A stretch of DNA of 19,658 nucleotides from contig DASPTU010000006.1 in assembly GCA_035623255.1 (NCBI GenBank), positions 1-19,658 on the forward strand, read 5' to 3'. The notes below the pieces were generated by a model, which worked only from the letters and a program-made list of their open reading frames with translations, had not been told where the DNA came from and did not search any database. Made by a program: the position numbers and the translations under genes. This DNA comes from JAFAGX01 sp035623255. Lineage in GTDB: Bacteria; Acidobacteriota; Terriglobia; Terriglobales; Acidobacteriaceae. This document shows positions 8,591-17,500 of the stretch, piece by piece. The first letter of the stretch is position 1. Each line of letters begins with the position of its first letter.

Positions 8591-8619
8591 AGTCTAGGGA
8601 CGCGCAGAGATAGTGTCAA
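8591..8619 (-). promoter_or_regulatory. Sigma-70-type promoter for nuoB
   Basis: On the minus strand a perfect -35 TTGACA (8614-8619) is followed after exactly 17 bp by TAGACT (8591-8596, 4 of 6 consensus bases). Transcription would start near 8584, giving a leader of about 43 nt that contains the nuoB ribosome binding site. Confidence 0.6.
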
Positions 8620-8820
8620 TGCTGCTTGGGGGTGTAAAGGGTTGGGGATGAATTCTACCGTTTCACTTTTGCCAAAAATTGGAAATCGCCAGTATTCATG
8701 CGGCTGCGAGCGCATTGATCCCTCTCGCGCCCGTAACAGTTGACAAAATTCGAGCAAAGGGAGCTCGCACGAAGTAGATCGTGTCACGATATGTATGTTA
8801 TTCAATCTGAGCGGAGACCG

Positions 8821-8871
8821 TCATTGCAGCTTCGCGTACTCGGCCTTGGCTTGCCTGAGGACAGGATGTCC
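8821..8871 (-). pseudogene. Remnant C-terminal tail of another kinase/TPR-type gene
   Basis: Directly after the kinase stop (TAA 8873-8875), in a different frame, the minus strand reads GHPVLRQAKAEYAKLQ and then TGA (8821-8823). From memory, tails of the type (D)PxLxQAKAEYAKLQ-stop are typical of acidobacterial winged-helix or kinase proteins with C-terminal TPR repeats. It is not attached to any such protein here, so it looks like the leftover 3' end of a replaced or truncated paralogue. The match is short and recalled, not searched. Confidence 0.4.
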
Positions 8872-8872
8872 G

Positions 8873-11554
8873 TTACCTGACATCGTGGATCAGCACCACG
8901 TCTTGTTTTGGCGTGCCACGACTCATAACGAGCCGTTTGCCGTCGCGTGACACGTCGAAATCATCAATCTCTTCGCTGTTGAAATTTGTGATCCGCTTCG
9001 GCGTCCCTCCCGCAATCGGCTGGCTCCAGAGGTTCGAGACCCCGCCTTCGCTTTTGCTGTAAAGAAGCGAGCGACCGTCAGCGGCCCACCGGAAGGCCGT
9101 TAGTTCTCCATGCGGAATATCGAAACGCTTCGTCGGCGACCCACCTTCGAACGCCATGATTGCGATTCCACGCGGGGGATTTGCCGAAGCGTCTTCGTAG
9201 GAGTAAGCGACCATTTTCCCGTCAGGCGAGACCGTCGGAACATGTGCATCTGTATCGCTCAGCCGAACCGCATTACCGCCTTCCATGGAGACCTTCCAGA
9301 CTCCCTTCTCCGAGCCCCACCTGCTATAAACCACCCACTTTCCGTCCGGCGAACAGTCCGAGCGCGACACCAGTTGAAACGGGCTGTCGGTCAACTGCTT
9401 GGGGTTGTTGCCGTCGCTGTCCATTCTCCAAATCTGCACACTCCCCGAGGCGTCCGAAGTAAAAACGATGTAATGGCCGTCTGGTGAAAACCGAGGGTTG
9501 AAGCCACGAGCCTTCGATGTCAACTGCTTCCGATTGCTTCCATCTGGTCCTATCAGCCAGATGTTACCGTCCGCATAGTTAGAATAAGCAACCCCGCCGT
9601 CCGGGCTCCACGTCGGCCAGTCCCCACGACCGTCCGATGTGATCGGCTTGGCACTATCCAATGCCGCCATAGGCGCGACCCAAACATTGAACGGCCATTC
9701 CATTTGCACCGTCGCTACAACGCGGGAATCGGCAGTTACGCTGACATTGCCGTAGTAGTTCAAATCGCTGGTAATCCTGCGATCTTCACCATTCGCATAC
9801 GAGACGTACACGATTGGTGCCAGTCCCTCCAGCTGCTCTGCGGCATTGGCGACCAACCCCCGGCCGTCAGGAACCCATGCTAAATCCTCAACCGAACGCC
9901 GCCGCTTCTGGGTTAGAGGGCGCTCTGCCCCGCCTTGGACGGACACTTCAACCAAAGTCGCATACGTGACACCTGCTTCGAAGTTGTCAACCGCCACGGC
10001 AATGGTCTTTCCGTTGGGTGACCAAGCAACGCTGTTTCCGAAGTCGTTAGGCCATTTGCGAACGGCCAGTTGCTTCTCTCCGCTGCCATCCTCGTTTGCT
10101 ACCATCAGTGCCGTCTCGTTCCCCGCTTGGGAGTCCCGCAGGAACGCTACCCGCTGCCCGTCCGAGGAAAGCGACACCGGATTAACAAAATACCTTCCAA
10201 TGTTCACATCGGCGATCAGCCTTTTCTTAGTTCCTCCCAGCACGGGCATCTTGTAGAGGACTCCAAGTGAACTGCCACTTCTTTCCCCCTGCGTAACATA
10301 AAGGAAGTCTCCGTCGCGTGAGAAAGTCAGTCCGCCATAACGCACGTCGGCGGCAGGGACAATCTGTACATCGCTTCCACTCCCGACCTGCCGCACCCAA
10401 AGAGTTTGCCTGTCCACAGGTTCCCAGCCGATAGCTTCCCCACCCACGAACGAAACTTCACCCGTGGCATACGCCACGTATCTGCCGTCCGGCGAGATGG
10501 CCGCTAACGTCACCCTGCCGCTGGTGGTTAGTTGTGTGATTTCGGTTTTCTGGAACGGTGTGGTCTTCGCGGCAAGCCAGTAATAACCACCCCCCAAGAT
10601 TCCCGCCAACGCAACAAGTAGGCCACCGACTCTAAGCCAGAGGTTTCGCTTCCGACCGACTGGAGAGGCAGCCCCGGTAGCTGCGCTCTTCCCGCTCTCC
10701 GTGTCCCGCTTCAGCCGCTTCAGATCGGCTCTCAACTCGGCGGCAGCCTGACAGCGAACGTCTCGATCTTTCTCCAGTGCTTTGTTGATGACGTGCTCAA
10801 GCCCTGCTGGAATATCTGGATTCAGGCGGACGGCTGACGCTGGCGCACGATTCAAAATCGCATCAAACATTGCACCCGACGTGTCGCCCCGGAATGGTAG
10901 CGTGCCTGTACACATCTCGTACAACACCGCTCCGAAGGAGAAAAGATCGGTACGTGCGTCGAGTTCCTTCCCTCGAACCTGCTCCGGGGACATATAAGCC
11001 ACAGTGCCCAATGCACTGCCGGGGCTTGTCAGATGTTCCTCGGACTCGATGGTTGGGGCACTCAGAGCAACGCTTTCAGGTTTGAGCGTGACCTTCGCCA
11101 AGCCGAAGTCCAAAATCTTTGCCTGACCTCTATTTGTGACGAAGACGTTCGCGGGCTTGATGTCCCGGTGAATGATCCCTTTGGAGTGTGCCGCGTCCAA
11201 GGCATCCGCGATCTGGATGCCGAGGTCAAGCACCGTGTCGATCTCCAACGGCTTCCCGGAAATCATGTGCCGAAGGGTTTGACCCTCCAACAGTTCCATC
11301 GCGATGAAGGTTCGCCCATCGGACTCGTCAATCTCGTAGATCGTGCAGATGTTCGCGTGGTTCAGGGCGGAGGCAGCCTTGGCTTCCCGCTCAAAGCGGC
11401 TGAGGGCCTGTGCGTCATTGGCAAGATCATCGGGAAGGAACTTCAGGGCAACGAAGCGGTTCAGTTTAATGTCTTCAGCTTTGTAGACTACCCCCATTCC
11501 GCCTCCCCCGAGTTTTTCGAGGATGCGGTAGTGGGAGATGGTCTGGCCAATCAT
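8873..11554 (-). CDS. Membrane Ser/Thr protein kinase with TolB-like beta-propeller
   Basis: 893 residues. The PknB-type kinase domain covers about 9-280: glycine loop LGGGGMGVVY (15-24), VALK lysine K38, helix-C glutamate E57, HRDIKPAN (129-136) and DFG (149-151), so it should be active. A single membrane helix follows (about 305-328, after RKRNLWLR), and then an extracytoplasmic region of repeated SPDG-containing blades (for example SPDGRYVAYAT, SPDGKWVVYSRWG) typical of TolB/WD40-like propellers. The arrangement suggests an envelope-sensing propeller controlling a cytoplasmic kinase; the ligand is unknown. It is divergent from a same-length kinase across 86 bp. Its promoter lies so close to the ATG that the mRNA should be nearly leaderless. 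Confidence 0.93.
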   Translation of the reverse strand: MIGQTISHYRILEKLGGGGMGVVYKAEDIKLNRFVALKFLPDDLANDAQALSRFEREAKAASALNHANICTIYEIDESDGRTFIAMELLEGQTLRHMISGKPLEIDTVLDLGIQIADALDAAHSKGIIHRDIKPANVFVTNRGQAKILDFGLAKVTLKPESVALSAPTIESEEHLTSPGSALGTVAYMSPEQVRGKELDARTDLFSFGAVLYEMCTGTLPFRGDTSGAMFDAILNRAPASAVRLNPDIPAGLEHVINKALEKDRDVRCQAAAELRADLKRLKRDTESGKSAATGAASPVGRKRNLWLRVGGLLVALAGILGGGYYWLAAKTTPFQKTEITQLTTSGRVTLAAISPDGRYVAYATGEVSFVGGEAIGWEPVDRQTLWVRQVGSGSDVQIVPAADVRYGGLTFSRDGDFLYVTQGERSGSSLGVLYKMPVLGGTKKRLIADVNIGRYFVNPVSLSSDGQRVAFLRDSQAGNETALMVANEDGSGEKQLAVRKWPNDFGNSVAWSPNGKTIAVAVDNFEAGVTYATLVEVSVQGGAERPLTQKRRRSVEDLAWVPDGRGLVANAAEQLEGLAPIVYVSYANGEDRRITSDLNYYGNVSVTADSRVVATVQMEWPFNVWVAPMAALDSAKPITSDGRGDWPTWSPDGGVAYSNYADGNIWLIGPDGSNRKQLTSKARGFNPRFSPDGHYIVFTSDASGSVQIWRMDSDGNNPKQLTDSPFQLVSRSDCSPDGKWVVYSRWGSEKGVWKVSMEGGNAVRLSDTDAHVPTVSPDGKMVAYSYEDASANPPRGIAIMAFEGGSPTKRFDIPHGELTAFRWAADGRSLLYSKSEGGVSNLWSQPIAGGTPKRITNFNSEEIDDFDVSRDGKRLVMSRGTPKQDVVLIHDVR

Positions 11555-11563
11555 TGCGCTGAA

Positions 11564-11592
11564 ATGTTAGGACTGCTGGTACGACAAGTCAA
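11564..11592 (-). promoter_or_regulatory. Promoter of the minus-strand kinase, apparently leaderless
   Basis: On the minus strand TTGACT (11587-11592) is followed after 17 bp by TAACAT (11564-11569). The expected start site near 11557 is only about 3 nt from the ATG (11552-11554), leaving no room for a Shine-Dalgarno. Confidence 0.5.
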
Positions 11593-11601
11593 CGAGCGGT
11601 G

Positions 11602-11629
11602 TTGTTGGGCAGAATTATGAGCCTATAAT
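11602..11629 (+). promoter_or_regulatory. Promoter of the plus-strand kinase, apparently leaderless
   Basis: A perfect -10 TATAAT (11624-11629) is preceded after 16 bp by TTGTTG (11602-11607). Transcription would start near 11636, about 5 nt before the ATG at 11641, and no Shine-Dalgarno is present. The -35 box lies 9 bp from that of the divergent kinase promoter. Confidence 0.55.
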
Positions 11630-11640
11630 GACACGCACCT

Positions 11641-14322
11641 ATGGCCCTGTCTCCTGGAACCAAACTCGGGCGGTATGAAATTCAGTCGTCGCTCGGCGCA
11701 GGAGGAATGGGCGAAGTGTACCGCGCGCGTGACACCCGGCTTGAGCGCAGCGTCGCAATCAAGATTCTCCCCGAGCAATTCTGCGCGGATCCCGTTCGCA
11801 AAGAGCGCTTCGAGCGCGAAGCCAAAACCATCTCCAGCCTGAATCACCCCCACATCTGCGTGCTCTACGACGTAGGCCATCAAGATGGAACCGACTATTT
11901 GGTGATGGAGTGTCTCGAAGGCCAGACGTTAGCGAAGCGCCTGGAGAAAGGGCCGTTGCCCTTCGAACAAGCGCTGAAATACGGTGCGCAAATCGCTGAC
12001 GCGCTCGATAAGGCGCATCTATGCGGTGTGGTTCATCGCGACCTGAAGCCCGGCAACATCATGCTCACTCCGAGCGGCGCGAAACTTCTCGACTTCGGCC
12101 TCGCCAAACCGGCTGCGCCGCTGGCGAGCGCCCTGACGCTCACAGAGGCGACACCACGCTCTCCGATGACGGAAGAAGGGACGATAGTCGGAACCTTTCA
12201 ATACATGTCGCCAGAGCAAGTTGAGGGGAAAGAAGTCGACCCGCGAAGCGATATTTTTTCCCTGGGGGCGGTGCTATACGAGATGCTGACGGGGCTGAAG
12301 GCGTTTGGAGGGAAGAGCCAGTTGAGCGTGGCAAGCGCGATCTTGGAGAAAGAACCAGCTCCGATTAGCTCCGTTAAGCCTATGATGCCGCCCTCGCTCG
12401 ATCACGCTGTGAAGAGATGCCTAGCGAAAGTTCTTGAAGAACGTTGGCAAAGTGCGAGTGACTTGGCGAGTGAGTTGAAGTGGATTGCCGAAGGTGGTTC
12501 CCAACTCTCAGCACCGTCCACAGCCCCAGCGAAAGAGTTCGGGGCGAGTTGGCTCGCAGCCGCTCTCTGGAGTGCTTTGGCTCTTCTTCTGGCGGCTGTC
12601 ACGGGCTTTGTGGTTTGGCACGAGAAGCGTGCTCCGCCGCTCCCCGTCAGTCGGACTATGATTACTCTGCCGCCTGGGCAGCGGCTTGCTGGACTGAATC
12701 AAGCGGCGTTGGCTCTGTCGCCTAATGGCACGCAGCTCGCGTATGTTGCCGTTCAGGGTGGCATCCAACAGATTTATCTGCGAGCAATGGATAGCCTCGA
12801 AGCCCGCCCACTTCCCGGCACTGAGGGGGCTGTTAATCCTTTCTTCTCTCCAGACAGCCAATGGCTGGGTTTCTTTGCGGGTCAAAAACTAAAGAAGATT
12901 TCAATCACCGGAGGCGCAGCGGTATCCCTCAGCGATGCCGCACAATCCTTTGGGGCTAGTTGGGGCAGTTTGGGAACGATTGCCTTTTCGCCGCTGCAGG
13001 TCTCGACGATCCAGCAGGTGTCGGAAGCTGGAGGCGTGCCGCAGCCCTTGACCAAGATCGAAAAAGGGGAAGTCAGCCATCGCCGACCAGAGTTCATGCC
13101 CGGTGGCAAAGCCCTGCTGTTCGCCGCCGGCCCAAATACCTTTAATTGGAATACTGGACAGCTTGTTGTCGAAACCGTGGGCACCGCTGAAAGGCGAACC
13201 CTTGTGAAAGGTGTCATTCATCCTCGCTATGCCGCCTCGGGTCACTTGCTCTATGTGCAAGGGGGAAACTTGGTGGCTACGCCTTTCGATCCTCAGCGTC
13301 TAACCATAACGGGCGCGGCAGTCCCCGTCGTGGAAGGCGTCCTGCATTCCACAACTAGCGGCGCCGCTCAGTACAGCATTTCCGATACGGGAACGCTGGT
13401 CTATATTTCCGGAGCCTCATATTCAGATCAACGCAAGCTGGTCTGGGTCAATCGCCGTGGAGAAGAGCAACTCTTGGCTGCCCCCGCGCGCGCCTATGTA
13501 TTCCCTCGGGTTTCCCCGAATGGCAAACAGGTAGGTGTGGCAATTACGGAGCAAGAGTCGCAGGTTTGGCTATACGATCTTTCCCGGGAAACCTTGACTC
13601 GCTTTACATTCGACGGGACTCTTAACCTCAATACAGTTTGGACTCCGGATGGTAAGCGCATCGCTTTTCAATCCAACAAAGACGGGCCCCCGAATCTCTA
13701 TTGGCAAAATGCCGACGGCAGCGGCGGGTTGGAGCGCTTAACCAACAGTGAGTTCGTCCATTTTCCTGTGTCTATGTCACCCGATGGCCAACTTTTGGCC
13801 TATGGCGAAATAAATCCGACCACCGGATACGACCTCTGGGTTTTGCGGCTGAAGGATCGCCAGTCACAGCCTTTTCTGCGTACGCCATTCACGGAAAGCA
13901 TCCCACAGTTTTCTCCAGACGGGCACTGGATGGCTTACATTTCAAATGAATCGGGCCGCTACGAAGTTTACGTCCAGCCGTATCCGGGTCCAGGCGGGAA
14001 GTGGCAAATTTCCACAGACGGAGGTACCGAGCCAGTTTGGAACCCCACCGGACGAGAGCTTTTCTATCGTGACGGACGCAAGATGATGTCCGTTGAAATC
14101 TCTACGCAGGCGGGTTTCACGACGGCCAAGCCTCGCATGATATTCGAGGGACCGTACCTGTTGTCCCCTGCAACCACTCCGAACTATGATGTCTCGCGCG
14201 ATGGCCAGCGCTTCTTGATGCTCAAATCCAGTGAGATGGGAGAGGAGGCGGCTACGCAAATTAACGTTGTATTCAACTGGTGTGAAGAATTGAAACGTCG
14301 CGTCGCAACAAGCCAGAAGTGA
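11641..14322 (+). CDS. Membrane Ser/Thr protein kinase with TolB-like beta-propeller
   Basis: 893 residues, a diverged paralogue of the minus-strand kinase beside it. Kinase domain about 11-283: glycine loop LGAGGMGEVY (18-27), VAIK lysine K41, glutamate E60, HRDLKPGN (132-139), DFG (151-153), activation loop ending GTFQYMSPEQ, and RCLAKVLEERWQSASDL at its end. A membrane helix follows (about 303-326), then a periplasmic propeller with SPNGTQLAYVAVQGG, SPDSQWLGFFAGQ, TPDGKRIAFQSNKDGPPNLYWQ and SPDGHWMAYISNESGRYEVY-type blades. The C-terminal part resembles the WD40-like kinase extensions common in Acidobacteriota. All catalytic residues are present. It ends 23 bp before the convergent polymerase remnant. 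Confidence 0.93.
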   Translation: MALSPGTKLGRYEIQSSLGAGGMGEVYRARDTRLERSVAIKILPEQFCADPVRKERFEREAKTISSLNHPHICVLYDVGHQDGTDYLVMECLEGQTLAKRLEKGPLPFEQALKYGAQIADALDKAHLCGVVHRDLKPGNIMLTPSGAKLLDFGLAKPAAPLASALTLTEATPRSPMTEEGTIVGTFQYMSPEQVEGKEVDPRSDIFSLGAVLYEMLTGLKAFGGKSQLSVASAILEKEPAPISSVKPMMPPSLDHAVKRCLAKVLEERWQSASDLASELKWIAEGGSQLSAPSTAPAKEFGASWLAAALWSALALLLAAVTGFVVWHEKRAPPLPVSRTMITLPPGQRLAGLNQAALALSPNGTQLAYVAVQGGIQQIYLRAMDSLEARPLPGTEGAVNPFFSPDSQWLGFFAGQKLKKISITGGAAVSLSDAAQSFGASWGSLGTIAFSPLQVSTIQQVSEAGGVPQPLTKIEKGEVSHRRPEFMPGGKALLFAAGPNTFNWNTGQLVVETVGTAERRTLVKGVIHPRYAASGHLLYVQGGNLVATPFDPQRLTITGAAVPVVEGVLHSTTSGAAQYSISDTGTLVYISGASYSDQRKLVWVNRRGEEQLLAAPARAYVFPRVSPNGKQVGVAITEQESQVWLYDLSRETLTRFTFDGTLNLNTVWTPDGKRIAFQSNKDGPPNLYWQNADGSGGLERLTNSEFVHFPVSMSPDGQLLAYGEINPTTGYDLWVLRLKDRQSQPFLRTPFTESIPQFSPDGHWMAYISNESGRYEVYVQPYPGPGGKWQISTDGGTEPVWNPTGRELFYRDGRKMMSVEISTQAGFTTAKPRMIFEGPYLLSPATTPNYDVSRDGQRFLMLKSSEMGEEAATQINVVFNWCEELKRRVATSQK

Positions 14323-14327
14323 GGAAG

Positions 14328-14365
14328 GAGCGGTGATGAGTTATGCTACTCGGAAATCACCGCTC
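14328..14365. terminator. Strong hairpin between convergent kinase and polymerase remnant
   Basis: GAGCGGTGAT (14328-14337) pairs perfectly with ATCACCGCTC (14356-14365). Inside it GAGT (14338-14341) pairs with ACTC (14348-14351), leaving a TATGCT loop and a 4-nt bulge. It begins 5 bp after the kinase stop and overlaps the last codons of the polymerase remnant. It could stop transcription from both sides, but neither side has a T tract. Confidence 0.5.
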
Positions 14366-16066
14366 GCATTTCTGACTTCCCGCATTTCCTGTCAACGCGC
14401 GTACAATCTCGTGAAATCTGCATTTCGCGCTGCAGGCGTGCACACACTGTTCCGGTCTGCGAAATAACCCGTGCGCACCATATCAATCTCACCGCTGTTT
14501 TCTCCTGAATTCGCGTTTCGTTCTTTTTCGCGTCGCGAATCGTTTTCTCCGACAATCCTGTGCGCGCAGCGATTTGCTTAGCGGAATAATGTTTCAGTAT
14601 CTCGGGAAAGCGAAACCCGCTTTTTCCATATCGAGTGAGCGGCTCGTCGGAATAGTATTCGGGGTCAGTTGACGTGCCGCGATCGACTTCTTTCCCAATC
14701 CAATGAAATACGCCGCTCGCCCTAATTGGGCGTCTTCGCAATAAACCTCGCGTTTCGCTCGTGCACTTTGAGCCATCCGGTGCGAGGCTCTTATGCTCGA
14801 TCGATTTCGAATAATTCCCGATCACGTGCTTCAGTCTGTGCGGAACATCATCGATTACAAAGCTTTCGTCGCCTTCGCAATCTTGTGCAAGGCTGCTCAA
14901 ACGTGTTTTTTGACCAGTTTTCAACGAGATGTACTCGCAAGTTTGCCAAAGCTCTGGATTCTCGCAGTACGCCGCTACTTTCGTATCGCCTCCAAATGAG
15001 GCAATTGGTCCAATGCAAAACGAGTACGGTTTTGCCGCATCGCGATTCAAACGCCGCAATTTCGTGAGGATATTGGGCGTAGTTACCGCATATTTGCGCA
15101 TCGAGTAGTAATTCGCCCACTTTGGGAGTCGTTTGCGCACTCCCAGAACAACTTCCCATAGTTCTTTTACCCAACGGAGATAGACATCGTCTTTCAAGCA
15201 ATCGTCGGGCCTCCAGAATCGTTCATCATCTTTATATGCGGGAACGAAATACGGCCCAAGCCCGTGCTCGCTCGGTTTAATGATTTCTTTTTTCGTGCGC
15301 AAACAATATCGCTTTGCGGAATATCCGATCCCAAATAGTTGATGCGGTTTACCTTTGCGATCAAAATTGGCTTTGTCGATTTTCAATAACTTGATCTTTG
15401 CGCTGTAAGGCGAGAGCTTTTGCATTCGTTCAGTGATTTCTTCCACTTGCGAACGTGATAGTGCTCTTACCGTGTCTCTGCCATCAGACATTTTGTGCGG
15501 TCCACCCGGACACAGAATGAATCCTCCGTGTTCGTTCGCAATAACCGCCATGCTGTCGGTATCGGTCATCAAGAAGCTTGCTTTCGCGTTTGTAACCTCC
15601 TTTTCTAAAATGCCGAGCAGTAACCGTCCGCCACCCGTTATCAGAGTTCCAATCCACGGGAAATACCATTGGCCGGGAATTTCAGCTTTCGTGTCCTTTA
15701 TGGGAGGCAGTTCTTTGTCGCCTGCCCAAATACGGATCGTCTTCGGCCTGTTCTTGCTGTAGCGTTTCAAGTTGAGTTCGACAGCCAGCCCATAAACACC
15801 GGAGTTAAGCAAGACTTTAATAAATTGTTTAGTTGGCCCGGATGAAACTTCTTTGAGCTCAACCCACGTCACGTATGGGTTTTCCCGTCGCGGATCAATC
15901 ACGCGATCGCCAATTGTAACTGCTCTTAGTCCCTTCTGAACGCCAACGGGAACGAGCCGAATCGCGCGAACGATCTTTATGCGATGACTATGCAAGACAG
16001 CGTTTGCAAGATCTGGGCCCGTAATCCAGAGTGGGGTTTTAGAAAACAGCGGATTGCACCCGACCG
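14346..16066 (-). pseudogene. Family-B DNA polymerase-like gene, C-terminal half (motifs B and C; motif A missing)
   Basis: From a TTG at 15995 this frame is 549 residues, but homology extends further upstream in frame (GCNPLFSKTPLWITGPDL, to about 16060). Visible are RAIRLVPVGVQKGL, motif B KxxxNxxxYG (FIKVLLNSGVYG, about 58-69), LITGGGRLLLGILEKEV and motif C MTDTDSM (143-149; aspartates at 145 and 147), followed by LCPGGPHKMSDGRD, AKRYCLRTKKEI, SEHGLG and a C-terminal helix-turn-helix-like AKQIAARTGLSEKTI. I recognise this as the lesser-known bacterial family-B polymerase-like group recalled from genome annotations. Motif A (DFxSxYP) and roughly 170-200 residues between exonuclease and this segment are absent, and the frame changes at that point. 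It is therefore probably inactive as a polymerase. Base composition is AT-richer than the flanks. Confidence 0.75.
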
Positions 16067-16939
16067 TTCTGGTTTAAGATCAATCGGCAAACTCTCGAAT
16101 TCCTGGCGTTGTGCGTTCAGTAGTCGGAGTGTTGCTGCAACGTCCTCACGACAATATTTGATTTCTTCCAACGTCACTTTCCCTGTGGGTTGGTGATCCA
16201 GCTTGCCTGCAACGTTCCAACCGTCTTTCCCGCAGGCAGATTTCAGGCTGTAATGCGTATTTCGCATCGCGAACGCAAATGTCAGAACATCGAGAAATCT
16301 CGCGCGATTCTTCCGACCGCACTTGTAAGGACCTGTGCCACCAGACAAATCGAAGAACGCCGTTCGCGAGTTCTTCGGAACTGTTCGCACGCGGGGATAA
16401 CGTTTCTGTTCGCGTCTCTTGTAGCGAGCAGCTAATTCTGAGGAGAAGCCGTTTTCTGTCTTATGTTCGTGGTATGCGATTGAGAGCACGCTCAGATCAA
16501 ATGCGAGATTAGCACCCACGATTACCGCGTTCTTCAGAATCGCCGACGGGAAGAACACTTTTTTCACAAATTCCGAGCGCGAACAGATCTGCATTTTCGC
16601 AAAGCGACCGCAGATAGTGTCTGGGCCGTTAGTGGCTGCGAATTTCCGAAGCAAATTAAGTGTTTTTTCACCAAAACGCTTCACGAGATCGTCGGCAAAG
16701 ACAATGCCCTCTTCAATTGTTCTGTACTCGTCATCGATTAGCTTGCATTTGCGATAGAACGCGAAATTTAGTTTTTGTCCGAGCTCTTCCGTGGTCGTCT
16801 CGCAATCAATTACTAGCGCGTGCTCCGCCCATTTTGGCAGTTGCGAGTCAAAGAGATCGCGTGATCGAGACCTAGTTGGCCTCGCGCTTTCGACCCTTGT
16901 GTGAACGCGAAGGACGAGATCTTTTACTTCTGGATTCAT
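15977..16939 (-). pseudogene. Family-B DNA polymerase-like gene, N-terminal 3'-5' exonuclease half
   Basis: I prefer ATG 16939 (MNPEVKDLVLRVHTR); the frame is open to 17026. Using that start, the exonuclease motifs are ExoI DxE in VIDCETTT (D45, E47), ExoII NxxFD in GANLAFDLSVL (N144 to D148) and ExoIII YxxxD in YCREDVAATL (Y262, D266), with RARFLDVLTFAFAMRNTHYSLKSAC between them. The catalytic set for a DnaQ-like exonuclease is intact. Family-like sequence ends at about LKPERSG (near 16060), after which the frame runs 27 further codons of unrelated sequence to a stop at 15977. The continuation of the gene is in the -1 frame. If translated it would be an exonuclease-only protein of 320 residues. 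Confidence 0.7.
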
Positions 16940-17297
16940 AATGGAAGTGATTCTTTTCAAGAGCTTTTTCGAGATCTTCAGCCCATCGCCATTTCGCTTC
17001 CGCTTGAAGTTCATCAAAGACAGCACTCGACCTGAGGCGCTGGATGGTTCGCTTTACTACATGGGTCTCATAAGCCCTGCACACGCCAGCCGCCGTTCGA
17101 TTCCTTTCCAGACGCTGATGGGCCTTCGCTGAAACCGGCGCTACCAGCTTCGAATCATGCTGCCGGCTCGCCACATGGTCTTGTTGCAGAACGGGCACCG
17201 GGTCTTCATCCAGGATTAAGGACTGAAGATCGCGCTTCTCGATTCCTCGTTCCAGATACCTTTGAAACCGTTTACCTGGCGGTCGACGAGGCTTCAC
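16872..17297 (-). CDS. Hypothetical protein upstream of the polymerase remnant
   Basis: 141 residues from a GTG at 17297, preceded by GGAGG with a 6-nt gap to the start codon. The start overlaps the stop of the preceding 68-codon ORF as GTGA, the usual sign of translational coupling. I do not recognise a family. The sequence is charged and mostly helical in look (KAHQRLERNRTAAG, FDELQAEAKWRWAEDLEKALEK) with a basic tail rich in R, K and S. The tail overlaps the polymerase start by about 67 bp, so the true end may be altered. It could be an accessory gene of the polymerase operon. Confidence 0.45.
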   Translation of the reverse strand: MKPRRPPGKRFQRYLERGIEKRDLQSLILDEDPVPVLQQDHVASRQHDSKLVAPVSAKAHQRLERNRTAAGVCRAYETHVVKRTIQRLRSSAVFDELQAEAKWRWAEDLEKALEKNHFHYESRSKRSRPSRSHKGRKREAN

Positions 17298-17500
17298 TTC
17301 CTGCCTCCGCGCGCGACCTGATCCGATCCGAGTTCCTCGGTCTTGATGATTCCGGCATCCGCCAGCGTAAAGACCGCGTCGGGATCGGTAAGGTAACGAT
17401 GTCCGGCGATGCGTTTCCCTCTGAACGCTTCGAGCGCCGACGGATCGTGATCCTTACCACGAATGAAGCGGTTAGAGGTGCTTATGGAAGTGGTGATCAT
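17294..17500 (-). CDS. Hypothetical small protein, possibly truncated at its N terminus
   Basis: 68 residues ending at a TGA that overlaps the next start codon by 4 bp (GTGA). No family recognised. The central part (ALEAFRGKRIAGHRYLTD, then FTLADAGIIKTEELG) reads like a folded small domain. The first 11 or so codons are antisense to the deaminase remnant, so the original N terminus was probably lost where the two divergent genes were joined. No Shine-Dalgarno precedes ATG 17500. Confidence 0.35.
   Translation of the reverse strand: MITTSISTSNRFIRGKDHDPSALEAFRGKRIAGHRYLTDPDAVFTLADAGIIKTEELGSDQVARGGRK

Larger units (their letters stand above)
8542..8872. other. 331-bp intergenic region between kinase and nuoB
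   Basis: Holds the nuoB promoter and ribosome binding site at its nuoB end and a 17-codon remnant at the kinase end (8821-8871). An 84-codon minus-strand ORF (8551-8805) overlaps the nuoB promoter and resembles no family I know; I do not regard it as a gene. Nothing else is recognisable. Confidence 0.6.

Noticed and set aside
11033..11620. 195-codon plus-strand ORF across the divergent kinase region
   Set aside because: Antisense to the kinase domain at 8873-11554 and crosses both promoters. No recognisable product.
16015..16070. Programmed -1 frameshift joining the polymerase halves
   Set aside because: No X-XXY-YYZ slippery site in the right frame was found at the TTTTCTAAAACCCC stretch. 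A frameshift would not restore the missing motif A region.
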